A stretch of 64,000 nucleotides of DNA from CALVLD01 sp964467585 (GCA_964467585.1 CAYXRF010000001.1:242681-306680); one strand, 5' to 3'; counted from the stretch's first letter, positions 17,935-26,500 are shown. Numbers and translations are program-made. The notes: a model not told the origin generated them from the sequence alone.

Positions 17935-18305
17935 TGATGAGCAGTTTTATCAGTTATGTTTGGGCTTTTTTGGTGGGCGGAGCGATTTGTCTGATTGGGC
18001 AGCTTCTGATTAGCCTCACGCGTCTTACCCCTGCGCGTATCCTCGTTTTATTTGTCACGGCGGGAGTTATTCTGACCGGATTAGGCATATACGAACATAT
18101 CGTAAACTTTGCCGGAGCCGGCGCGACTATCCCGTTGACCGGATTTGGGTATTCGTTGGGAAAGGGCGCGATTGACGGTGCGATGGAAGATGGCTTGTTA
18201 GGCGCATTGACCGGCGGGGTTAAAAAAACCGCAGCAGGCATTGCCGCAGCGGTTGTATTCGGATATGTAATTGCTTTGATTTTTAAACCCAAAACAAAGG
18301 TTTAA
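17934..18305 (+). CDS. spoVAE: Stage V sporulation protein AE
   Basis: A 123-residue membrane protein with about four helices and the SpoVAE signature FVGGAICLIGQ-type start and GAGATIPLTGFGYSLGKGA. With SpoVAC and SpoVAD it forms the channel for dipicolinate uptake and release. ATG 17934 overlaps the spoVAD stop; a second ATG at 17937 is equally possible. Its stop abuts the stop of the opposing VanW gene with no space for a terminator. Confidence 0.95.
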   Translation: MMSSFISYVWAFLVGGAICLIGQLLISLTRLTPARILVLFVTAGVILTGLGIYEHIVNFAGAGATIPLTGFGYSLGKGAIDGAMEDGLLGALTGGVKKTAAGIAAAVVFGYVIALIFKPKTKV

Positions 18306-19907
18306 TTAATCGGCCGGCTTAGCAATTTTGTATTCAGGCAGCAATTCGTCAACAGATGGATCAAAGCCGCGCCAGACACATATACGCAGGGGATGCATTT
18401 TGTACTCAGATTCCGCAACGGGGACGGGGGAGCCAACGCGTTTTCCGTCAAGATAATACTGCTTGTATGACTGGTATTTGTACCCAACCTTCGCGCTGTT
18501 AAAGATATACCAATATGGAGCGTGAAGTGCCGACTTCTCAATATATTCTGTTGCGCCTATCTCAATCGTTTCGGTAAGCTCGGCGTAGAAGACTATACTG
18601 TCAAATGTTTCGGGGAATGGTTCACCCCATATCTCACAGCAGACATTTTTTTCATCGGTATCGACCCACATAAAAATGTATACATTGTGTTCGGTATTGT
18701 TGCTCCACTTAAAATCGATTCTGCCGGTGTCGATTGTTGCATCCTGCCCCCAAGGCACATAACCAACGTGAGAAGAATGGTTAATTCTGTATACAACCTT
18801 AAAATCACCGAGAATGACGGCATTGTACATTGTTGACGAGACATGGCATACGCCGCCGCCGGGAGAATCCTTACTGTTTGCGCCGCCGTCAATAAAGCCA
18901 GGGGCAAGCAGCCAACCCAGCTCGGTTGTTCTGTCTCCAAGCGTATCATTTGCAGAAAAGACATTTGTGCCGTCATTTGGGTCGTTGGGATTTGCGGGAG
19001 GCAAAACCGTGCCGTTAACAATGCCGCAAGCCTTTTTAATGTTATAAACACGGTTGACGGCGTTGTACGGACTTCTGCCGTAGCTGCTTTCGTAATGAGA
19101 ACGCAACACAATATTAGATTGTATATCTTCAAGCAAAACAGTTGGGTATATTTCTTCAGTCTTAATTTCAACAACGCCATAATCGCGTGTCTCAGTACGA
19201 TCAACAACCTCATTTAAGGCGTCTTCAACAAGCGTCTTTCGCCCATTTGACTCCTTCACAAAAATGAATCTGTCGGGAGAAACATAGTCAGGCAGCGAAG
19301 TCGGATCCTCAATTCCCTCATAGGTTGAGTCGGTCACATATACGCTGTCAGGATTGGGCTGATAGGATGCATCGGTTGCGGGGTAGTCAAGCACGTCTGC
19401 CATTGAAATAATTCTTGTGCGGATAAGAGCAACCTTGGGGGAGATTGTGTATTCAATGGTATATGATCTCCCTTCGGCAGCAATTTGATCAATTTGTTGT
19501 TGCAGAGACTCCAATTCGCCTTCACGCGCCAGAAAAATTGCGTCAGAAAGAATAGATTCGGTGTTGAAGCTGATATCAAACTCATAAGAAGTCAAATTGA
19601 GAGTACATTCCTCATGATGGAGTTCAAATCCAACATCGGAAATAATCGAAGCTTCAACGGGCTTCAAGGCTTCGCTTGCTTCGCTCATCGTCATACCGCC
19701 AATGGATACACCATTGACGGTTATACCGTTGTGGAAGGTTTCACTGTTTTCAATCTGTTGACGAAGAGCCTCAATCTCATTGGTGATCGCCTCGGCATAG
19801 GATGCGGAACCATTTGCGTAAACCTTGTTTGCAATCAAAACGCAACAAACTACACCGGCAAGGCAGACAACACCCGTTAGAACATAATGAAATACTTTCT
19901 TCACCAC
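18306..19907 (-). CDS. VanW family protein, membrane-anchored
   Basis: A 533-residue protein with an N-terminal membrane anchor (VFHYVLTGVVCLAGVVCCVLIA), a predicted coiled segment, a YoaR-like domain (ITVNGVSIGGMTMSEASEAL), and a VanW domain with FSANDTLGDRTTELGW, GGGVCHVSSTMYNA and HVGYVPWGQDATID. It is exported and probably acts at the cell wall; VanW function is not established biochemically. The start is one of two tandem GTGs at 19907/19904. It has its own promoter (19939-19967). Its stop abuts the spoVAE stop. Confidence 0.88.
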   Translation of the reverse strand: MVKKVFHYVLTGVVCLAGVVCCVLIANKVYANGSASYAEAITNEIEALRQQIENSETFHNGITVNGVSIGGMTMSEASEALKPVEASIISDVGFELHHEECTLNLTSYEFDISFNTESILSDAIFLAREGELESLQQQIDQIAAEGRSYTIEYTISPKVALIRTRIISMADVLDYPATDASYQPNPDSVYVTDSTYEGIEDPTSLPDYVSPDRFIFVKESNGRKTLVEDALNEVVDRTETRDYGVVEIKTEEIYPTVLLEDIQSNIVLRSHYESSYGRSPYNAVNRVYNIKKACGIVNGTVLPPANPNDPNDGTNVFSANDTLGDRTTELGWLLAPGFIDGGANSKDSPGGGVCHVSSTMYNAVILGDFKVVYRINHSSHVGYVPWGQDATIDTGRIDFKWSNNTEHNVYIFMWVDTDEKNVCCEIWGEPFPETFDSIVFYAELTETIEIGATEYIEKSALHAPYWYIFNSAKVGYKYQSYKQYYLDGKRVGSPVPVAESEYKMHPLRICVWRGFDPSVDELLPEYKIAKPAD

Positions 19908-19938
19908 TAAATACCTCTGTACACAGCATTACAGACTA

Positions 19939-19967
19939 ATTATAGCGTATGCCGCCCTAATTGTAAA
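19939..19967 (-). promoter_or_regulatory. Promoter of the VanW gene
   Basis: Read on the minus strand: TTTACA (19962-19967), 17 bases, TATAAT (19939-19944). It lies about 32 bases upstream of the GTG start. Confidence 0.65.
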
Positions 19968-20105
19968 TGGATTTACAAAAAGTTAACAATTACCATTTGC
20001 ATGTCGGATGTGAAACATTTTCACCCCACGAAAGACTTGCTTTGGGAAATATATCATTGGTATGAGAATTTTTTCAAAAGAATCAGACAAATACTTCTTT
20101 TGATC

Positions 20106-20155
20106 ATAAAAAACATCGCAGAGAACGAATACAATCATCATATCAGTTCTCTGCG
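20106..20155 (-). terminator. Terminator of tRNA-Leu(CAA)
   Basis: CGCAGAGAAC (20117-20126) and GTTCTCTGCG (20146-20155) form a perfect 10-bp stem with a 19-base loop. On the minus strand the stem is followed by ATG and a run of six T. Confidence 0.8.
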
Positions 20156-20162
20156 ACATAGT

Positions 20163-20249
20163 TGGTGCCGGTGGCCGGACTCGAACCGGCACGGTATCGC
20201 TACCGGTGGATTTTGAGTCCACTACGTCTGCCAATTCCATCACACCGGC
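20163..20249 (-). tRNA. tRNA-Leu (anticodon CAA)
   Basis: An 87-nt gene with encoded CCA. The 7-bp acceptor GCCGGTG/CACCGGC, the D-arm GATGGAATTGGCAGACG, the anticodon stem GTGGA/TCCAC around CTCAAAA (CAA anticodon), a long class II variable arm and the T-loop TTCGAGT are all present. It reads UUG. Confidence 0.97.
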
Positions 20250-20281
20250 AAAAACAATGGAAATTTGACTGACTGGAGGTA

Positions 20282-20310
20282 ATGATACCACACTCAAACA
20301 TCAAAATCAA
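20282..20310 (-). promoter_or_regulatory. Promoter of tRNA-Leu(CAA)
   Basis: Minus strand: TTGATT (20305-20310), 17 bases, TATCAT (20282-20287), about 32 bases upstream of the tRNA 5' end. Confidence 0.5.
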
Positions 20311-20382
20311 CCAGTTTTTTTAAAAAGGTGAAGGTGTTTTGCTGAAGTGAGTTGAGGTGTATGACACCGAGAATAATATATG

Positions 20383-20410
20383 TTGACATTTCAATGAACT
20401 GATGTATAAT
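20383..20410 (+). promoter_or_regulatory. Promoter of tRNA-Tyr
   Basis: TTGACA (20383-20388), 16 bases, TATAAT (20405-20410), 21 bases before the mature tRNA start. Confidence 0.85.
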
Positions 20411-20431
20411 GGCAAAGTACCAAATGAATGA

Positions 20432-20516
20432 GGACGGGTTCCCGAGCGGCCAAAGGGAGCGGACTGTAAATCCGTTGTCACAGACTACGATGGTTCGAAT
20501 CCATCCCCGTCCACCA
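20432..20516 (+). tRNA. tRNA-Tyr (anticodon GTA)
   Basis: An 85-nt gene with encoded CCA. Acceptor GGACGGG/CCCGTCC, anticodon stem GCGGA/TCCGT around CTGTAAA (GTA anticodon), long variable arm typical of bacterial tRNA-Tyr, and T-loop TTCGAAT. Confidence 0.97.
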
Positions 20517-20522
20517 AAAAGC

Positions 20523-20556
20523 AAGTACCCCGTGTAATGCACGGGGTACTTGTTTT
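20523..20556 (+). terminator. Terminator of tRNA-Tyr
   Basis: AAGTACCCCGTG (20523-20534) pairs perfectly with CACGGGGTACTT (20540-20551) around a 5-base loop, followed by TGTTTT. Confidence 0.92.
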
Positions 20557-20601
20557 AGCAAAAAGAATTAACGCGTTAAGGCACTATACTTGAAATAACC
20601 C

Positions 20602-20630
20602 TTTACTTTTTTGATAAAAGGCAATATACT
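20602..20630 (+). promoter_or_regulatory. Promoter of the PLP enzyme gene
   Basis: TTTACT (20602-20607), 17 bases, TATACT (20625-20630), about 28 bases upstream of the ATG. A weaker overlapping pair (TTGAAA 20590, GATAAA 20613) is an alternative. Confidence 0.45.
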
Positions 20631-20658
20631 TCAAATACTATGTAAAAAGGGGCGATAA

Positions 20659-22134
20659 ATGATAGACCTAACCATTAATGAAGAAAAGCTTGAAAGAGCC
20701 GTTGCAAGAGCAAAGCAGCAGGGGATAGTCATCCCGACTTTTGCTCAGATGAAGAACCCTGCTCTTATTCCTCAGTACGTTAAAGACGAGCTGAAGCATA
20801 TCGGGCTTTGGGATGTTAACCCATATAACCTTTTTAGAATATCTTGGCACAATGAACCCAAAGAATACGGAGGTACATTCGGTGGAGTAAATTACATTGA
20901 ATTACCCTCTTCATTGACGGGTGTGCGTGCGCGCATTGTCGCGCTTGTCGGAAAGTGGTTTCCAACGGGTTGCCACAAGGTTGGCGCAAGCTTTGGCTGC
21001 CTTGCTCCGCGACTTGTAACAGGTCAGTTTGATCCAACCTATAATAAAGCCGTATGGCCTTCCACGGGCAACTATTGCCGCGGCGGCGCATACAATTCCA
21101 AGCTGCTGTCCTGCGAGAGCATTGCAATACTTCCGGCGGAAATGAGCAGAGAACGCTTTGATTGGCTCAGCAAAATTGCAGGTGAGGTGATTGCAACTCC
21201 GGGATGTGAAAGCAATGTTAAAGAGATTTTCGACAAGACTTGGGAGCTTAGGCGAACCCGCAATGATGTTGTTATTTTCAACCAGTTCGATGAGATGGGG
21301 AATCATCTTTGGCACTACCATGTTACGGGAGGCGCAATTGAGGAGGTCTATGAGAGCATAAAAACACCGACAAGTCGCTTTGCCGGCGCCTGCTTCACAA
21401 GCGGCAGCGCGGGTACAATGGGCAGCGGTGACTATCTTAAGGAAAGATATCCAAACAGTAAACTTGCCGTTGGCGAAGCACTTCAATGCCCGACTCTGCT
21501 TAACAATGGTTTTGGCGGACATCGCATTGAGGGAATTGGCGACAAGCACGTTCCCTGGGTACACAATGTAAAAAACACCGATATGGTTATAGCAATCGAT
21601 GACGATGACAGCCAAAACCTTCTTCGTCTATTTAACACGCCTGATGGGCATAAGTATCTTGTCGATTATGTCGGAGTTGACCCCGACACAGTAGAGAAGC
21701 TTTCGCTGATGGGTATTTCCGGGATTGCAAACCTGCTTTGCTGCATAAAATTTGCAAAGTATTATGAGCTTACCGAGGATGATGTTGTTGCAACGGTGTG
21801 CACGGATTCCGCCGTTATGTACACAAGCCGCATTGACGAGCTGAACGAGCAAAAGGGACAGTATTCGCTTGTTGCCGCCGCTTCAGATTATTCGGAGCAT
21901 ATTGCGGGCGTCCGTACAGACAGTATGGAGGAGCTTACCTATCAGGAACGCAAGCGTATACACAACCTCAAATACTACACTTGGGTTGAGCAACAGGGCA
22001 AAACCGTGGATGAGCTTAACGCACAGTGGTATGATCCGAACTATTGGAAGAACATTCATAAGCAGGCTGATGATATAGATAAGCTGATCAATGCCTTCAA
22101 CGAGAAAGCAAACGTACACGATAATACTAAATAA
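20659..22134 (+). CDS. PLP-dependent fold-type II enzyme (cysteine synthase/TrpB superfamily)
   Basis: A 491-residue protein starting at ATG 20659 after AAAGGGG. It has the lysine-containing block GCHKVGASFGCL, a small-residue phosphate-binding loop TSGSAGTMGSGD, and glycine-rich GISGIANLLCCIKFAKYY, the pattern of fold-type II pyridoxal-phosphate enzymes. It is longer than cysteine synthase (about 310) and has an N-terminal extension with YGGTFGGVNYIELPSSL. The exact reaction cannot be read from the sequence: beta-elimination/replacement on an amino acid is likely. It stands alone between a tRNA operon and its own terminator. Confidence 0.75.
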   Translation: MIDLTINEEKLERAVARAKQQGIVIPTFAQMKNPALIPQYVKDELKHIGLWDVNPYNLFRISWHNEPKEYGGTFGGVNYIELPSSLTGVRARIVALVGKWFPTGCHKVGASFGCLAPRLVTGQFDPTYNKAVWPSTGNYCRGGAYNSKLLSCESIAILPAEMSRERFDWLSKIAGEVIATPGCESNVKEIFDKTWELRRTRNDVVIFNQFDEMGNHLWHYHVTGGAIEEVYESIKTPTSRFAGACFTSGSAGTMGSGDYLKERYPNSKLAVGEALQCPTLLNNGFGGHRIEGIGDKHVPWVHNVKNTDMVIAIDDDDSQNLLRLFNTPDGHKYLVDYVGVDPDTVEKLSLMGISGIANLLCCIKFAKYYELTEDDVVATVCTDSAVMYTSRIDELNEQKGQYSLVAAASDYSEHIAGVRTDSMEELTYQERKRIHNLKYYTWVEQQGKTVDELNAQWYDPNYWKNIHKQADDIDKLINAFNEKANVHDNTK

Positions 22135-22150
22135 TATTGTCTCTATTTGC

Positions 22151-22187
22151 AAAAGGCACGGAATTAACCGTGCCTTTTATTTTTTTG
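22151..22187 (+). terminator. Terminator of the PLP enzyme gene
   Basis: AAAAGGCACGG (22151-22161) pairs with CCGTGCCTTTT (22168-22178) around AATTAA, followed by ATTTTTTT. Confidence 0.92.
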
Positions 22188-22200
22188 CAGTGTTATAGTC

Positions 22201-22230
22201 TTGCCATTGTGTCATAGTCTTTGCTATAAT
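22201..22230 (+). promoter_or_regulatory. Promoter of the DUF1538-PII operon
   Basis: TTGCCA (22201-22206), 18 bases, TATAAT (22225-22230) preceded by TGC, an extended -10. It lies about 40 bases upstream of the TTG start. Confidence 0.6.
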
Positions 22231-22270
22231 GTATTTGTAAAATCAAAAAGTCTTGTGACGGAGGTCTGCA

Positions 22271-23803
22271 TTGAGGAACACCGTTATTGACAAACTTAAG
22301 GAATCACTGTCGTCCGTATTGCCATTGACTGCAATAGTGCTGATATGTAACTTTGCATTGGCGATATTCAGTCCATACGGAGGAATGCCCGCTGGTATGG
22401 TGTGGCAGTTTGTAATTGGTGCTGTCTTATTGATTATCGGCATGACTTTTTTCTCAATCGGCGCCGATATATCCATGATCCCGATGGGGGAACGCGTTGG
22501 CGCACATCTCACAAGATCGGGTAAATACTATATATTAATCCCGTGCTGCTTTCTTATAGGTGCGCTTATTACAATTGCCGAGCCGGATCTAAGCGTGCTT
22601 GCATCGCAGTTTCCTGCTATTGACGACCGCACAATTATAATCACTGTGGCGGTTGGCGTTGGAGCTTTTCTTGTGCTTGCATTCATACGGGTGCTGAAAC
22701 GCATATCGCTTTCGTTGATATTAATCGTTTCTTATCTTGTGTTATTTACGGTTGCATATTTTGCTCCGGACGCCTTTAGAGCGGTTGCTTTTGACTCGGG
22801 CGGTGTTACGACAGGACCTATAACCGTGCCGTTTTTAATCGCCATGGGTATCGGACTTGCAACAGTTCGAGGAAGTAAAAGCTCTCAGGATGACAGCTTT
22901 GGCGTGGTTGCGCTATGTTCTGTCGGCCCAATACTTGCTATGCTGATACTTGGTATGTTTCGCAATACATCGGGAGCAACGGCAAGCACCGCCGCCGCGT
23001 CCGCCTCAACGTTTGGCGAAGCGCTGCTTATGTTTGTGCACGGAATACCCACATACCTAAAGGAAGTGGCGCTCGCGCTGTTGCCGATAGTGGCGCTGTT
23101 CATTGTTTTCAATTTTATTTTTCTGCGGCTGCCAATTAAAACGCTTATTCGTATCGGGATCGGGATACTTTACACATACATAGGGCTTACGGTCTTTTTG
23201 GTTGGCGCAAGCGTAGGCTTCCTGCCGGCAGGTCAATATATCGGTGCTGCGATTGCTAAAACTAAATGGCTTTTAATACCTGTTGGCATGATCATGGGCT
23301 TTTTCGTGGTAATGGCGGAACCTGCTGTTCGTGTGCTTAATCGTCAGGTTGAAGAACTGACTGTTGGCGCCGTCACAAAACGTGCTATGCTGCTGATGCT
23401 CTCAATTGGTGTATCCGTGTCCGTCGGTCTTGCAATGCTGAGGGTGATAACCGGCATATCCGCATGGTATTTTATCGTTGGCGGGTATGCCGCTGCAATA
23501 TTGTTTTCATTTTTTGTTCCAAAGGTATTTACTGCGATTGCTTTTGACTCCGGCGGAGTCGCATCCGGGCCGATGACTGCATCATTTTTGCTTCCGTTTG
23601 CAATGGGCGCGTGCGCTGAGGTTGGCGGAAACATACTGACAGATGCATTTGGTTTGATTGCATTTGTGGCAATGACGCCCCTTATCACAATCCAGCTTCT
23701 GGGGCTTTCCTATTCAATAAAGCTTAAGCGCACAAGGATGCATTCATCCAATGCATCAGACGCTGTAAATGTTATCGAATTTGAGTATAAGGAGGCTGCC
23801 TGA
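22271..23803 (+). CDS. DUF1538 polytopic membrane protein
   Basis: A 510-residue integral membrane protein with about 12-14 hydrophobic segments. It is an internal duplication: AFDSGGVTTGPITVPFLIAMGIG in the first half and AFDSGGVASGPMTASFLLPFAMG in the second. Each half also has an AEP motif (ITIAEPDLSVLA; VVMAEPAVRVLN). This is DUF1538, a family without an assigned substrate; the inverted-repeat-like, AFDSGG-bearing halves resemble secondary transporters. TTG 22271 follows GGAGGTCTGCA. Two PII-like genes follow, two bases and then an ATGA overlap apart, so they are cotranscribed and probably control it. Confidence 0.85.
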   Translation: MRNTVIDKLKESLSSVLPLTAIVLICNFALAIFSPYGGMPAGMVWQFVIGAVLLIIGMTFFSIGADISMIPMGERVGAHLTRSGKYYILIPCCFLIGALITIAEPDLSVLASQFPAIDDRTIIITVAVGVGAFLVLAFIRVLKRISLSLILIVSYLVLFTVAYFAPDAFRAVAFDSGGVTTGPITVPFLIAMGIGLATVRGSKSSQDDSFGVVALCSVGPILAMLILGMFRNTSGATASTAAASASTFGEALLMFVHGIPTYLKEVALALLPIVALFIVFNFIFLRLPIKTLIRIGIGILYTYIGLTVFLVGASVGFLPAGQYIGAAIAKTKWLLIPVGMIMGFFVVMAEPAVRVLNRQVEELTVGAVTKRAMLLMLSIGVSVSVGLAMLRVITGISAWYFIVGGYAAAILFSFFVPKVFTAIAFDSGGVASGPMTASFLLPFAMGACAEVGGNILTDAFGLIAFVAMTPLITIQLLGLSYSIKLKRTRMHSSNASDAVNVIEFEYKEAA

Positions 23804-23805
23804 TT

Positions 23806-24273
23806 ATGGAATCGGAACCGCTTGAACTGATAGGCTGCATTGTTAATCGTGGCATGGGCGAGCTTGTTGTAAAGCTGTGTGCGCGAGAGAACATAATGTT
23901 TCGGATCCTTTTAAGAGGGCGGGGGACAGCTGATTCCGAAACGTTGAATCTGCTTGGTATAGGCGATAAAGAAAAGGACGTCGCCTTTCTGTCGGTATGT
24001 GAGAGCAGAACGAACGAGATCATGCAGAAGCTTACCGATGAGCTTGAGTTAACTCGTGCGGGGCGAGGAATTGCATTTTCAATTCAGTTTTCTGCCGTTG
24101 CATCACAGCTTTCGTCCTATGATATTCTGTCGGGCAATTCAAACCCCATTATCGGTCCCGACACTTCCACAAACGCAGAGGCGATTGCTCAAGCGGTAAA
24201 AAAAGGCAGGCAGACCATGCGCGAAAAAAGCAAACGGATAAAGAGCAGACAGCGAGGAGATAAGACCGAATGA
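23806..24273 (+). CDS. PII-like signalling protein with extended C-terminal tail (first copy)
   Basis: A 155-residue protein. The first ~110 residues follow the PII/GlnB pattern: beta strand LELIGCIVNRGMGELVVKLC, T-loop region LLRGRGTADSETLNLLGIG, strand VAFLSVCESRTNEIMQKL, and RAGRGIAFSIQF like the PII B/C-loop. The T-loop lacks the uridylylated Tyr of classical GlnB. A ~40-residue lysine/arginine-rich tail follows, so it is longer than GlnB (112). It begins two bases after the DUF1538 gene and overlaps the second PII gene by ATGA. Ligand and target are unknown; the neighbour is the obvious target. Confidence 0.75.
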   Translation: MESEPLELIGCIVNRGMGELVVKLCARENIMFRILLRGRGTADSETLNLLGIGDKEKDVAFLSVCESRTNEIMQKLTDELELTRAGRGIAFSIQFSAVASQLSSYDILSGNSNPIIGPDTSTNAEAIAQAVKKGRQTMREKSKRIKSRQRGDKTE

Positions 24274-24740
24274 TTAAGTATGACCTTATATTGACAATTG
24301 TTAACAGAGGCTTTGCGGACGAGGTGATGGACGCAGCAAGACGTGCAGGCGCATTTGGCGGCACCGTTGTTAATGCAAGGGGTACAGGCACGAATGAGCT
24401 TCAAAAGTTTTTTGGCGCAACCATACAGCCCGAAAAGGAAATGGTGCTGATACTTACTGAAAGAGAAAAGCGCACGGTGATGATGGAAGTGATATGTCGT
24501 GATGCAGGGCTTTCAAAGGCGGGCATGGGGATATGCTTTTCACTGCCGGTTGACGGTGTGACCGGAATCAGCAGATTTGCCGAACCAGCACCTAAGCATC
24601 AAGATATTAAGGACGAGGTTGCGTCAAACAAAAATGACGATAAAGCGCAAGCGGATAAAGTTGTGCAATCGGACAAAGCTTTGGCGTCTTCTGAACAGGC
24701 TTTGCCTAAAATGAAGGAACAACCGAAAGAGCAATCTTGA
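24270..24740 (+). CDS. PII-like signalling protein with extended C-terminal tail (second copy)
   Basis: A 156-residue paralogue of the preceding protein: YDLILTIVNRGFADEVMDAARR, T-loop region NARGTGTNELQKFFGATIQPEKE, strand MVLILTEREKRTVMMEVI, and SKAGMGICFSLPVDGV. Classical PII length is exceeded by a ~45-residue charged, low-complexity tail rich in K, D and S. No T-loop Tyr is seen at the GlnB position. The two copies may form a heterotrimer or have separate ligands. The operon ends after this gene at a strong hairpin. Confidence 0.75.
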   Translation: MIKYDLILTIVNRGFADEVMDAARRAGAFGGTVVNARGTGTNELQKFFGATIQPEKEMVLILTEREKRTVMMEVICRDAGLSKAGMGICFSLPVDGVTGISRFAEPAPKHQDIKDEVASNKNDDKAQADKVVQSDKALASSEQALPKMKEQPKEQS

Positions 24741-24776
24741 TTTTTATGGATTGAATACATCAGGTTTAAAAGAATC

Positions 24777-24808
24777 GGGGCTGCGGTATATGTTAATGCC
24801 GCAGCCCC
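24777..24808. terminator. Convergent hairpin between the PII genes and groEL
   Basis: GGGGCTGCGG (24777-24786) and CCGCAGCCCC (24799-24808) form a perfect 10-bp stem. T runs are weak: on the minus strand GATTCTTTT follows. It probably serves both convergent operons. Confidence 0.65.
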
Positions 24809-24851
24809 AAATCTCAGTTTAAGTATCCTGTTGTTTTTCTATTTCACCGAA

Positions 24852-26483
24852 TTAATACATCCCGCCCATGGACGGGTCGCCGCCTGCGGGCATGGGAGGT
24901 TCGGGCTTGGGAATATCACAAACAAGACTTTCGGTGGTAAGCACCATGGCGGCAACCGAAGCGGCGTTCTGCAATGCGCTTCTCGCAACCTTTGTCGGGT
25001 CAATAATTCCCTTGGCAACCATCATGCCGTACTCGTCCTTTGCGGCGTCATAGCCATAGCCAAGCTTCTTGGAGTTGCGCACATTTGCGACAATGACGCT
25101 GCCCTCAAGCCCCGCATTTGTGGCAATCTGACGAAGGGGCTCCTCAAGGGCGCGGACAATAATCTGAATGCCCGTCTTTTCATCGCCCGTTGTGCTCTTT
25201 TCAAGAGCCTTTACGCGGTTGATTACGTTGATAAGCGCAACTCCGCCGCCGGGGACAATTCCCTCCTCAACTGCGGCGCGAGTGGCGTTGAGCGCATCCT
25301 CTATCCGCATCTTGATATCCTTCATTTCAGGCTCTGTCGCTGCTCCGACCGAAATAACCGCTACGCCGCCGGCAAGCTTTGCAAGACGCTCATGCAGCTT
25401 TTCTTTGTCATATTCGCTTGTAGATTCTTCAATTTGCTTCCTAATGGACTTAATGCGTGCCTGAATCTCCGCATTGTCGCCTGCGCCTTCAACGATTGTT
25501 GTATTCTCTTTGTCAACCTTAACCTGACGCGCACGACCAAGCTGGGCAATGGTTGCATCCTTGAGATCCATACCAAGCTCATCGGAAATAACCTCGCCGC
25601 CTGTAAGGATAGCAATATCCTTCAGCATATCCTTGCGTCTGTCGCCAAAGCCCGGAGCCTTAACGGCAACACAGGTGAATATACCGCGCAGCTTATTAAC
25701 AACCAGAGTCGCAAGCGCATCGCCTTCAACATCCTCGGCAACAATAAGCAGCTTCTTGCCCTGCTTTGCAATCTGCTCAAGAACAGGCAGAATCTCTTGG
25801 ATGTTTGATATTTTTTTGTCGGTAATGAGGATGTACGGATCATCGAGAGATGCTTCCATCTTGTCGGGATCGGTTACCATGTATGCGGAGGCGTAACCAC
25901 GATCAAACTGCATTCCTTCAACAATGCGAAGCTCGGTCTTCATTGTTTTGCCTTCTTCAACGGTAATTACACCATCGTTGCCAACCTTCTCCATTGCTTC
26001 CGAGATAAGTGAACCGATTGTCTCGTCAGATGCTGAAATAGCCGCAACCTGCGCGATTTCACCCTTGCTTGTAACGGGCTTGGACAGATCCTTCAATCCG
26101 GCAACAGCCTCGTCAACAGCAAGCGTTATGCCGCGCTTTAAAACCATGGGATTTGCGCCCGCAGCAACGTTTTTCATACCTTCACGCACGATCGCCTGTG
26201 CAAGCAGAGTCGCGGTGGTTGTACCGTCGCCGGCAACATCGTTTGTTTTTGTGGCGACCTCTTTTACAAGCTGAGCACCCATGTTTTCAAACGGGTCTTC
26301 AAGCTCAATTTCTTTTGCAATAGTGACGCCATCGTTTGTGATAAGCGGCGCACCATACTTTTTGTCAAGCACAACGTTACGACCCTTAGGCCCCAAAGTG
26401 ATTTTTACTGTGTTTGCCAACGTGTCAAGACCGGTTTCAAGAGAACGCCTTGCGTCCTCTCCGTATTTGATCTGCTTTGCCAT
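24852..26483 (-). CDS. groL: Chaperonin GroEL
   Basis: A 543-residue Hsp60 that folds proteins inside a double-ring chamber with GroES. Start MAKQIKYGEDARRSLE at ATG 26483 after GAGGAGGA; a 7-residue in-frame extension is not used. ATP-site motifs LGPKGRNVVLDKKYGAP and NDGVT, GDGTTTATLLAQAI and the ERLAKLAGGVAVI block are normal. The C-terminus ends GGDPSMGGMY, shorter on GGM repeats than Escherichia coli. It lies 17 bases after groES. Confidence 0.98.
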   Translation of the reverse strand: MAKQIKYGEDARRSLETGLDTLANTVKITLGPKGRNVVLDKKYGAPLITNDGVTIAKEIELEDPFENMGAQLVKEVATKTNDVAGDGTTTATLLAQAIVREGMKNVAAGANPMVLKRGITLAVDEAVAGLKDLSKPVTSKGEIAQVAAISASDETIGSLISEAMEKVGNDGVITVEEGKTMKTELRIVEGMQFDRGYASAYMVTDPDKMEASLDDPYILITDKKISNIQEILPVLEQIAKQGKKLLIVAEDVEGDALATLVVNKLRGIFTCVAVKAPGFGDRRKDMLKDIAILTGGEVISDELGMDLKDATIAQLGRARQVKVDKENTTIVEGAGDNAEIQARIKSIRKQIEESTSEYDKEKLHERLAKLAGGVAVISVGAATEPEMKDIKMRIEDALNATRAAVEEGIVPGGGVALINVINRVKALEKSTTGDEKTGIQIIVRALEEPLRQIATNAGLEGSVIVANVRNSKKLGYGYDAAKDEYGMMVAKGIIDPTKVARSALQNAASVAAMVLTTESLVCDIPKPEPPMPAGGDPSMGGMY

Positions 26484-26500
26484 AATTGTTTCCTCCTCAA

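Noticed and set aside
20117..20155. Inverted repeat considered as an operator or att site
   Set aside because: It is placed directly after tRNA-Leu and followed by six T on that strand, so a terminator explains it fully.
24831..25808. 325-codon plus-strand open frame opposite groEL
   Set aside because: It is fully antisense to a perfect groEL frame, is Cys/Asn/Leu-rich with no ribosome site or recognisable domain, and arises from groEL codon bias.
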